Below, piece after piece: positions 56,035 through 64,000 of a DNA stretch of 64,000 nt. A program made the translations under genes and the position numbers. A model generated the notes under the pieces. It did not search any database, was not told where the DNA came from, and worked only from the letters and a program-made list of their open reading frames with translations. Within the stretch, counting starts at the first letter, position 1, and each line of letters opens with the position of its first letter. Source of the DNA: Fistulifera solaris (Eukaryota > Bacillariophyta > Bacillariophyceae > Naviculales > Stauroneidaceae); assembly GCA_030295235.1 (NCBI GenBank), contig AP026150.1:372001-436000 (forward strand), read 5' to 3'.

Positions 56035-56515
56035 TTCTTCTTATTAAGGTAAAGACTAAAGATGAGTGAATAAAGGCAATGATTTTGTTCATTCATTACG
56101 TTGCGTTTGTTGTTCGTTGTTCGTTGTTGGTACTGTACTAGAGCTACTACGTACTAGCTAGCTAGAGATAAACACGGCTAGACGTACCTCTCTTTTCGCG
56201 AGGACGAACTGTGCCTAATGCCTTGAATCAGGTTGCGACATGGTTGAGACGAGGGTGACTCAAGAGCACGTTCTCCTCATAACAGGTGATTGTGAGAATT
56301 GGCCGAGGGCGCAAGCAGGTCCACCTGTCGCACCGACTCTTTAGTACTACTACTCATTGACAGACTACGCACGAGGATCCATTTCGAGTTCGGAAGCTGC
56401 ATGATAACAATAAGCAATCGATATGCGCCGCAAGAATCACCAGATCAAAAAAGTTGCAACACCAAATAATCAAGATCGATATTAACAACTTATCATAGCA
56501 TAATCAAACTGAAAC
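56035..56515. promoter_or_regulatory. Divergent promoter region of the membrane protein and HIR genes
   Basis: No gene is seen in 481 bp. Short GTTGTTCGTTGTTCGTTGTT repeats lie near 56108-56127, with CTAGCTAGCTAGAG near 56155. Confidence 0.4.
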
Positions 56516-57474
56516 ATGGAAGACTTTGGTCCTAGGGGAGGCAGTCAGTGCTGTTGTTTGGTCTGTGTTCGCACAAATGAAATCGCCGTGGTAAGATTAA
56601 AACGAATTGATGATTGTTGATGCGCTCTTCATTCTTGGATCGAATTCCCTATTTCTTATTCTTTTTTTCTTCTTTCAGGTCGAAGACCTAGGACAATTCA
56701 AGCAAATGCTTTCTCCGGGTCTGTCCTTTATTTGCTGTCCTATCCAACAAGTAGCGGGTCGTTTATCCTTGCGCATCATGCAACTGGATGTCAAGTGCGA
56801 AACCAAAACCAAAGACAACGTCTTTATTTCAGTATCGGTGGCGGTACAATATCGCGTGATTGCCGAAGGGGCGTACGATGCCTTTTATCGTCTCACCGAT
56901 CCGCACGGGCAAATTCAATCCTACGTGTTCGATGTCATCCGTAGTACCGTTCCCAAAATGGAACTCGATGAAGCATTTTCGTCCAAAGATGAAATCGCGA
57001 ATGCGGTGTTGCGACAGCTACAACATGTCATGAAAGAATACGGGTACGAAATCCTGAATACCTTGGTGACCGACCTCAGTCCCGACCCTCGCGTCAAAGC
57101 GAGTATGAATGAAATCAACGCGAATCGCCGTTTAAAGAAGCCGCTTCGCACAAGGCCGAAGCTAAGAAAATCGTACAAGTCAAAGCCGCCGAAGCGGAAG
57201 CGGAGGCACGTTACTGAGTGGACTCGGCGTCGCGCGGCAGCGCAAGGCTATTGTCAGTGGCTTGCAAAGCAGTGTTGCCGCATTTAGTGAAGAAGTGGAG
57301 GGTGCCACTCCGAAAGATGTGATGGATATTCTGTTGTTGAGTCAGTATTTTGATACGTTATCCAGTGTCGGAGCCAACTCGTTGTTTTTGGAGCATGATC
57401 CAGAAACAGTAGCGTCCATGCGAGTATCGGTGCGTCAGTCTTTCTTGACGAGTGATGCCATGATGAAGCGTTAA
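56516..57474 (+). CDS. HIR-type SPFH (band 7) membrane scaffold protein, spliced
   Basis: Hypersensitive-induced-reaction proteins are SPFH/stomatin relatives that form membrane microdomains. Exon 1 (56516-56590) reads MEDFGPRGGSQCCCLVCV; an 88-bp intron (GTAAGA, TTTCAG) leads to exon 2 (56679-57474). SPFH features: VEDLGQFKQMLSPGLSFICC, LSLRIMQLDVKCETKTKDNV, VSVAVQYRVIAEGAYDAFYR, SYVFDVIRSTVPKMELDEAF, YGYEILNTLVTDLSPD and ASMNEINANRRLK. The CCC near the start may be acylated. Two bases appear missing, one A in 57134-57136 and one C at 57214; with them the coiled-coil (AAEAEAEARYL) and QYFDTLSSVGANS tail join. Total about 290 residues, the usual length. Confidence 0.9.
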
Positions 57475-58089
57475 ATTGTGAATTGTTTGTTTTATGTGAG
57501 GATGGTACGGCTATTTGAAAAGAGGGAGTGGTGATCCGCTGTAGCGAAGACATTCTTTACGAATGACACAGAGAATCATGAATGTCTTGCACCAATCATG
57601 CAACACCTACGATTGGCAACAATAGAAATTTTTTCTACAACGGATCTTCGTAAATATGTTGTGCCTCTAGCTACAGTAGTATATCCGGAAACGTGCATGT
57701 TAAGAACGCTGCAGTGTACCAAGGTATCACGTATTTGACCTATTTGCTCGTTATTCAGCAAAAATTGAGAGGATCATAGAACGAAGTTTGATCACAATGG
57801 AACCTTTCGTCCAGCATCAATTATGATCGCCATTTTTAGCCTTTCAACGACTTTTTGAAAAGTCTGCAGCGAGTACCAGGTGCCGGTATTACATAGTATA
57901 TAGTATCTTCGCCTCTGTAAAATGATTAGTAGACCTAGAGACACACTTTTCCCTTGTTTTTGCAACATTTCGACGAACACTACGCGTTTGTTTGATGCCT
58001 TATTCGTTGCAATAATAATTCCGAGCAGTTCGATTACTCTTAGAAGCGAAAACGCAGACACAATAATAGAAAAGCATCGCTCTTCAAAC
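57475..58089. other. Gap between the HIR gene and MORN copy 1
   Basis: These 615 bp hold no separate gene. An in-frame upstream ATG at 57922 would extend MORN copy 1 by 56 residues. Confidence 0.4.
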
Positions 58090-59439
58090 ATGGGTGACAT
58101 TGGAAAGCCGTGGTATCCAGCCGATTACGGTGATTGGTTATCGTTCGATGAAGCTCAAAAGCAGTCGCACGGCGGCATCGAATGGTGGTGCTGGCCTGGT
58201 CGAGAAGACGAATGGCTGGCACCGGAACAACATCGTCCCGACAGTCCCGTCAACAAGCCGGTATTTGCCAAGGCCGGGCACATGTATTTTGGGAAATGGG
58301 AAAAACACGAAACCGAAGATTGGTACATGTGGCATGGGTTCGGTATCTATTATCGACACAATGGCGAAATCTTTATCGGTGACTGGTACAAGGGAAAGTT
58401 GTGTGGTCTGGGTCATCGTTTGTGGTCGCCATATGCGGAAAACTGGACGGAAAATGTCAAGCAGGGCTCCGTCATTCAAGAAAATGGAGTGGGGAAGCCC
58501 TTTTTGTACGTCGGTCGATTTGTAGACAACTGGAAGCATGATAAGGCGGCGACTGCCATATTAAAAGACGGCACAACACGAGTGGGTCCTTGGGAATATA
58601 ATCAACCCGTAGGGGATTGGTGGAAGGATCATCTGGTGTTGAAAAGGACGTATGAAGTGGATCGACTTCTCGCGTTTGCCACAAAGAAGATTGACACGGA
58701 GGAGTCAGATGAGGCAAATCTTGCGTCACCCTCACTCATGGCGAAATCAATTCTCTTGGGAAATATGGTGTCTAATAAAGCAGACGAGCATCCAATATCT
58801 GTCGAAGAAGCAATGGATTTTTCAGTGAAGGAATCAGATCAGCAACAAACGCCCAAGTTGCAACGATTAGGACGCTACGCTCGCTTACAAACTTCAGATT
58901 TCCCTCGGCCTTCCAGTCCCGAAATTGAAATTACATTTACAGATGAGTACGAAGTTCCCAATCCAGTATACGACAAAGCGCAGGTAGCCGCTCTTACGGA
59001 GTGGTTAACGAATTCCGTAATAGGCAACGGTGCCGATTTTTGCGAGATGGAGCGATACGCTCGCGAACTTCTGGTAATGGGACTGCACTCGGAAGCATTG
59101 ATCAAGGAAACCTGTAGCACATTCGATGTGATATGCTGGCGATGGATGAAACCATATCATCGAAAAGTGCTACTCCGATGGGTTCAAATGAATTGTGCTG
59201 ACAATCAATTTCAGTGTCAACTGAACTGGATCACGGAGTGGCTGGCCGACAGTGTGATCGGATACGATGCTGATCCGTTGGAAATGGGATACTATGCCCG
59301 CAAACTGTTTGTTCGAGGACACCACTCCATTGCTGCTATTCAAGACAAAATCAGGTCGGAAGATGTCGATTCGTTTGAATGGATGAAGCCCATGCACAAG
59401 CGGCTCTTCCTCTCACGTTACAAACATTCTCGTACATAG
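58090..59439 (+). CDS. MORN-like protein with two C-terminal SAM-like helical modules, copy 1
   Basis: 449 residues from ATG 58090 (MGDIGKPWYPADYGDWLSF); 57922 is an alternative start. The N-terminal half has MORN-like strands: MYFGKWEKHETEDWYMWHGF, GIYYRHNGEIFIGDWYKGKL and ILKDGTTRVGPWEYNQPVGD with WWKDH. The C-terminal half has two alike 70-residue helical modules: LTEWLTNSVIGNGADFCEME to WMKPYHRKVLL, and ITEWLADSVIGYDADPLEMG to WMKPMHKRLFL. Helix order resembles SAM domains, but this is inference. MORN proteins often act at membranes or the cytoskeleton. It is intact. A tandem paralogue lies at 60352-62222. Confidence 0.8.
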   Translation: MGDIGKPWYPADYGDWLSFDEAQKQSHGGIEWWCWPGREDEWLAPEQHRPDSPVNKPVFAKAGHMYFGKWEKHETEDWYMWHGFGIYYRHNGEIFIGDWYKGKLCGLGHRLWSPYAENWTENVKQGSVIQENGVGKPFLYVGRFVDNWKHDKAATAILKDGTTRVGPWEYNQPVGDWWKDHLVLKRTYEVDRLLAFATKKIDTEESDEANLASPSLMAKSILLGNMVSNKADEHPISVEEAMDFSVKESDQQQTPKLQRLGRYARLQTSDFPRPSSPEIEITFTDEYEVPNPVYDKAQVAALTEWLTNSVIGNGADFCEMERYARELLVMGLHSEALIKETCSTFDVICWRWMKPYHRKVLLRWVQMNCADNQFQCQLNWITEWLADSVIGYDADPLEMGYYARKLFVRGHHSIAAIQDKIRSEDVDSFEWMKPMHKRLFLSRYKHSRT

Positions 59440-59689
59440 TAGTATACACGGTGTACCGGCTACCCATTTGGAGCTCTGCATTGTGTCTTTTTAGCAACGT
59501 ACTGTAATGTTATGAGAGCACAAATTCTCGTTGTGACTTCACAATCTCTACCTATCATCCTTTCTGAAAGATTAATTAGTTCTAAGCACCGTATTTAAAC
59601 CATTGTTATAAGCAGCATTAATATTTCGCCTTAGTTGATTCTTTACGGCTATAAGCTGTGCGGTCGTGTTGATTGACGATCACTGTGCC

Positions 59690-59710
59690 TATGACTGCAT
59701 TTCAGTCATG
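59690..59710. promoter_or_regulatory. Dyad motif copy 6 (TATGACTG-N5-CAGTCATG)
   Basis: Arms match in seven of eight positions; spacer CATTT. First of three copies in this gap. Confidence 0.6.
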
Positions 59711-59883
59711 AGTCGTTATGAATTCTAAAGATGCGTGAATGCCAATCCGTTTGGCGCGCTTCATCAACTCAAATCGTAACTAAAAATGAAATTATGATTT
59801 GCAGCGTTTGCATTTTGGACATTGGTTCTTTCAGAAACGAAAAGGGTGTGGATGGTTAGTAAAAAGTGTTTCCTCAACTTTTC

Positions 59884-59904
59884 CACGACTGGAATTCAGT
59901 CATG
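59884..59904. promoter_or_regulatory. Dyad motif copy 7 (CACGACTG-N5-CAGTCATG)
   Basis: Spacer GAATT. Flanks (TTTTC before, AATGA after) match copy 2 read in reverse. Confidence 0.6.
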
Positions 59905-60100
59905 AATGATTTTTCGAATGGGACTCACACTCGCTACTACCTTTCGTCCGTTCTACATGATCATCAGCTCAATGTACAGTACCCTTTTAGGATTCGATTG
60001 CCTTAGCAGCATTTCTATCATTCTGTTTGGTGCGGATCGATTTTCTTGATTACAAAGTATTGTTATAGACACAAAATGTAGACGACCTTTTACAGCGAAG

Positions 60101-60121
60101 CACGACTGCGAGTCAGTCACG
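60101..60121. promoter_or_regulatory. Dyad motif copy 8 (CACGACTG-N5-CAGTCACG)
   Basis: Spacer CGAGT. It lies 231 bp before the MORN copy 2 start. The left arm is the same as in copy 7. Confidence 0.6.
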
Positions 60122-60351
60122 ATGTCTTCGGTCATTATTTAATTTGTGGAGCGATCAAGTACAAAGTAGAGTATTGGATGGAATGTACTCTGTACTGAAA
60201 CCGAAAAGATCTTGTGCCTTTTTTGGGCTCTATTGTTCGCGGAATTTTTGAAACTTGCATGAAAAAATAACGTGAACAGAAAAGACCTGAAGCCTTTACA
60301 ACATCCTTGTCTAATAAGGAAACAGCTCTCGAACGATACCATGCAGCTCGT

Positions 60352-62222
60352 ATGCTATTAAATAAGTGGATTGAAACCATGTTGACGCCAAGAAAAAGCA
60401 CCACTTCGACAACCGAAACGCCGACACGCTGGACGCCGCAGAAACTTCTACTTAATGATACATGGATTTCACTAGTCGAAGCGCAGCAGCTAGCCCATGG
60501 GGAAGTTGAGTGGTGGAAATGTCCGAATGTGAATGGGGAACAAGTCGAATTTTTGCAAACACCCAATCCGGTGTGGAGTAATGGTAGCAAAATGTACGTC
60601 GGTGGATGGCAAAAACATCCCAAGAAAGCTTACTTTCAATGGCATGGTCCGGGCGTCTACTATCGTCAGGATGGTCGTATCTTGGTGGGAAGATGGGTCG
60701 ATGGCAAGCTAAAAGGATTGGCCAAGCGCTTGTGGTGTCCCAACGCTCCTTGTTGGCAGGCGAATCGAAAGGCGGATTCGGTCATTAAGAACAGCGACAA
60801 ACAGGGCGTACCCTTCATTTATATCGGTAAATACAAAGGTCACTGCAAGGAAGATCACCACGCAGTCGTTATACTAAAAGATGGAACCACGCGACGTGGG
60901 CCTTGGAAGAAAAAATGCCCCTGTCGGAGATTGGTGGAGAGACCACGAAAAGGGATACACATCACCCGAAGAGATTAGTAGAATCATTGGCTTTAGTCAG
61001 ATTGAATTTACAGCAAGTGATACGGAGCCCATCATTAATGCAGCAGCTGCTACTATTGACGATGACGAATCACAGGCTCCCACGCTGGTGATGAATAACA
61101 CAACGAAACTGCCTGACGTTGACAGTGAGCAGCCTGAAGAAGTCGAATCGCGTGTATTTGTTCCTGATTATTACAAAACGGTCAATAGCAGCAATCTCCC
61201 ACCGCAAAAAATATACTTGGAACCAGAAACCAGCGAATCAGGGGGAAGTAATGCCAGGCACGGAGCTGGCACATACCGTGGGAGATGACGAAGAAGAAAT
61301 TATATTTATGGCAGGCGACAGCATGGATGAATCTCATGTCCTAGAAACAACACAATACGACCATGATCTTCGCTCAACAAAAAATCTTCCCAAGGACGTG
61401 AGTATGAGCGACCCTCTCGTGTCACCTATCACCGTTCACGAGGAGCAACGGAGTGCGCCGCAAGATTTGCCTCAGAAGCTGCTATTTGGTCATACCGTGG
61501 ACGACATATGTGTGGATGAGGTAGAATGGGATGGCGAGCCAGGCGATATCAGGCCGGGAACAACAAGTTGCGGTCAAAATGACAATTCAGCAGAGCTTCA
61601 AAGCAATGAGTTGATGGGAGAGGAAGCGCCGAGCGAGTATAAGGAAATGTTGGCTATTGAAAGAAGCGGGAAGATAGGAAATGAACGATCGAGCCTTACG
61701 GTGCCAGCTCAGTCAACTCAGATGAAATCGAAGTCCACCTTGAGCAACAATATGGACCAGCTCTCTGCCCTGGTGAATTGGCTCATGGTTGACGTCATTG
61801 GCTCGAATCCAAGTCAATACGAAATGGAACGATATGCCCGACATCTTCTTGACTTGGGATTGCATTCCTCGTTGATGATAACGTCTACATGTACAACCGC
61901 CGACGCGGCAAACTTTTCGTGGATGAAACCCTTCCATCGCCGGTGCTTTGTGCTATGGGCTCACAAGAACTGCGAAAACTATTATCAAAGGCAACTCGTC
62001 TCAATAACAACATGGCTACAGTTTGAGGTGATCGGCAACGATGCAGACATCATGGAGATGGGGTATTACGCCAGAAAACTAGTTTCAGTCGGTTTTCATT
62101 CTGTCAAAATGATCTTAGCTGTCTGCACGTACGAGGACGTAGACGCATTCGATTGGATGAAACCCGTGCACAAACGTCTCTTCCTCATGAGAGCAGGAAT
62201 TGCAAGCTCATTGCTGGCATAG
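60352..62222 (+). CDS. MORN-like/SAM-like protein, copy 2, with longer linker
   Basis: Tandem paralogue of the 58090 gene. The open frame reaches further upstream but has no ATG before 60352; 60379 is another candidate. MORN-like parts: MYVGGWQKHPKKAYFQWHGP, GVYYRQDGRILVGRWVDGKL. SAM-like modules: LVNWLMVDVIGSNPSQYEME to WMKPFHRRCFVLW, and ITTWLQFEVIGNDADIMEMG to WMKPVHKRLFL. The acidic linker between halves is about 160 residues longer than in copy 1. Two single-base gains are inferred: in A6 60910-60915 (one fewer restores NAPVGDWWRDHEKG, matching copy 1) and in G5 61241-61245. About 620 residues if whole. Confidence 0.78.
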
Positions 62223-63249
62223 GTTTTTATATGGTAAAACGTTGCTAGTCCAAATGTTCATCCCAGAGTTCTTATTGCGTGGTGGCTTCGCATCCGGCAT
62301 CAAAAAAGCATCAAGAAGCTTGCGTGGTGGGCATGGTGACGGTTGCTGGAAAGGTCGTTAGGTGCTGGGTTCTTTATCGCATAAAGTCTACGATTATTGC
62401 TACGATTATTGGTGGTGATACATTATGGTGAATTGAGGTTGGTGTTGGTCAATGTTTAATGGAAAAAAGATAGAAGATGCATTTTCGATAATGCGAAATG
62501 ATTATTTCTAACAACTGATGATGCTTGATGCTAATAATGCCGGAAGTTCGGAGTTCGGAGAAAAAATCGAATATTAAAGAACAAGTAAGAAGCAATTTGG
62601 AACATTGCGCCATAGCCCCCTGAAATATTGAAAACAGTTCATCAGGAAGATCAGGAATCAGAATGGTCTTGTGTATTTTGTACATGATTACCCCAAGGCT
62701 ACTCTTTTCTCTTTTGGAAGTAAGAAGTTGGAAGTCATTGGCCACGGTCATTGGTCGGGCAACAAAAATGAACGCCTTAAGAGGGAAAGTCGTTTCTTCA
62801 ACTTGAACTTAGTCATTTTATTTATTTAAGTTACATATCTAATGTAAACGGTACTACGTAGAGGATAAAAGTTGCACTTTATTGTTGAATCTAATACCGT
62901 TTTGACATGCTTGGGACATTGAAATCGTTTAGTGCTATTTGCATGAAACACGAAACACGAAAACCTAAATCAGATTGCGGATTCAAGGAGTACAGATTCT
63001 CCGTTCTTTATTGTTTCTTGTTGAGGGGCATAGATCCAATCTCGTTTTTCCGTTACTGTTAGACAGCAACATCTCCGTGAGCGGAACACGTGTTTCTTTA
63101 CTATAGAAGCTGTTCGTTTCGCGTTCCTCGTAAACGTGTTTGATCATCCACCGCGGCGAAAATGAGAACTGAGAACAAAACCACAACAAAAACATCGAGT
63201 CCATAAACCAATTCGATTCTTAAAAACAACACGAACACAAATAATCAAA
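62223..63249. other. Gap between MORN copy 2 and the right-edge gene
   Basis: No gene is supported in 1027 bp. TACGATTATTGC is repeated at about 62389 and 62401, and a GTACTACGTAG motif lies near 62850. Confidence 0.4.
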
Positions 63250-64000
63250 ATGGATCAATGCCAAGAGCCTTACTTATCACCAAAGCCGTGCACCACGATG
63301 GAAATGGAATCCGTAGTAACCCCTGGTGAACAGGAGCCGTGTTTCTCTCCCAATCTTGTCTCCGAATTGCAAGCACAAGGTATCCTCCGCCTGAGAAAGG
63401 GACAGGTCGTGGAATCGATCTCGTGCTTTCATAAAAGTTTGAAATTGTTATCAAGAAATGAAAAGGATCAATTTGTTGACAGTCGGCTGACCTCAATAAT
63501 GCCGATTGTGGAAAACTCCGAAAGCAACGTTGAAATGAATTTTTTTCAAGAGAGATTTCTTTTCACGGTGGACTTGTCTCAAGAAAAGAGTTCGCTGTCT
63601 CGAAACGACGACATACTTGTTCAATTTCGACGGGCGTTGTATTTGCCACCCGATTCGGAGTTTATTCTTCGAGAAAACGAACTGTTTCATCACATCATGT
63701 CGGGAGTTCTCATGTACAATATCGGACTTGCCCTTCACATTGAAGGTCTCGAATCATGTCGATCCGAATTGCTACCGAATGCTCTCCATTTCTACGCTAT
63801 GTCCCATCACACTTTCACCGAACTATGTCGAGGATACGTGCATGTGGCCGATCGTCTCAACTTGGCTCTGTTGGCCATTGTGAACAACATCGCTCATATC
63901 AATGCGCACCAACGGAACATCAACGATGCACTCATTTTCTGCAATGAACTCTCCTTACGATTTTCCTGCATGCTCAGCGCTATCGAGCGAGGCGCTCCGG
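63250..64000 (+). CDS. Conserved helical protein of unknown function, 3' end off the window
   Basis: An open frame runs from ATG 63250 to the window edge without a stop (250 codons). Parts read QGILRLRKGQVVESISCFHK, NDDILVQFRRALYLPPDSEF, ELFHHIMSGVLMYNIGLALH, LPNALHFYAMSHHTFTELCR and LNLALLAIVNNIAHINAHQR. The regular helix pairs look like TPR repeats, and the type (two repeats with YNIGLA and NNIAHI) is one I associate with diatom unknowns. No signal peptide is seen. Expression and the C-terminus cannot be judged here. Confidence 0.75.
   Translation, partial: MDQCQEPYLSPKPCTTMEMESVVTPGEQEPCFSPNLVSELQAQGILRLRKGQVVESISCFHKSLKLLSRNEKDQFVDSRLTSIMPIVENSESNVEMNFFQERFLFTVDLSQEKSSLSRNDDILVQFRRALYLPPDSEFILRENELFHHIMSGVLMYNIGLALHIEGLESCRSELLPNALHFYAMSHHTFTELCRGYVHVADRLNLALLAIVNNIAHINAHQRNINDALIFCNELSLRFSCMLSAIERGAP

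Larger units (their letters stand above)
59440..60351. promoter_or_regulatory. Upstream region of MORN copy 2 with three dyads
   Basis: No gene is seen in 912 bp. Dyad copies 6, 7 and 8 start at 59690, 59884 and 60101, that is 194 and 217 bp apart. Confidence 0.5.

Overview
The window looks like nuclear DNA of a compact protist genome, most likely a diatom (pennate, Phaeodactylum-like is my inference; no species is proven). Reasons: genes lie on both strands with short gaps, introns are few and short (67-133 bp, GT-AG), the lumazine synthase has a two-part plastid presequence with Phe right after the signal peptide cleavage site, and several proteins belong to types I associate with diatoms (a MORN/SAM-like pair, a conserved C-terminal domain at 51442-52248, secreted acidic proteins). 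I see no bacterial operon, CRISPR array, rRNA or tRNA.

Layout. 1-7.7 kb: an Asn-rich gene running off the left edge, APC10, Elongator subunit 2 (ELP2) and two unrecognised genes. 8.3-14.6 kb: two tandem genes, each with two ATP-grasp modules. 15-25 kb: a broken gene, an SLC35F6-like transporter, a flavin amine oxidase with a decayed inverted copy, an alpha/beta hydrolase and an SDR; the last two diverge from a promoter region filled by a 10-copy 34-bp minisatellite. 25-29 kb: a NIPA/DMT-like transporter and a POT peptide transporter. 29.5-39.8 kb: a secreted acidic protein with an internal duplication, PIG-X, a PP2A B56 subunit, an ankyrin protein, a secreted unknown and a D-2-hydroxyacid dehydrogenase. 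40.6-52 kb: a probable pseudogene, lumazine synthase, RUVBL1, a GAF-ankyrin protein, a GT1 glycosyltransferase, an FHA-RING E3 ligase and a diatom-type unknown. 53-54.7 kb: a gene-poor stretch with a reverse-transcriptase-type fossil. 54.7-64 kb: a membrane protein, a HIR-type SPFH protein, two tandem MORN/SAM-like paralogues and a gene leaving the right edge.

Two features cut across genes. First, a 20-21 bp dyad, CATGACTG-N5-CAGTCATG, recurs at least eight times, only between genes, often beside a TGACTCA (GCN4/AP-1-type bZIP) site and often in pairs about 200 bp apart. This is the best candidate here for something not yet described. Second, about half of the conserved genes carry single-base frame breaks, nearly all in short homopolymers, with full family similarity on both sides. 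This looks more like consensus error in a long-read assembly than real gene loss, so the affected genes are annotated as intact genes with a suspected sequence error.

The genes are mostly unrelated housekeeping functions (cell-cycle ubiquitination, tRNA wobble modification, GPI-anchor synthesis, riboflavin synthesis, chromatin remodelling, phosphatase control). No multi-gene pathway is evident beyond the tandem paralogue pairs.
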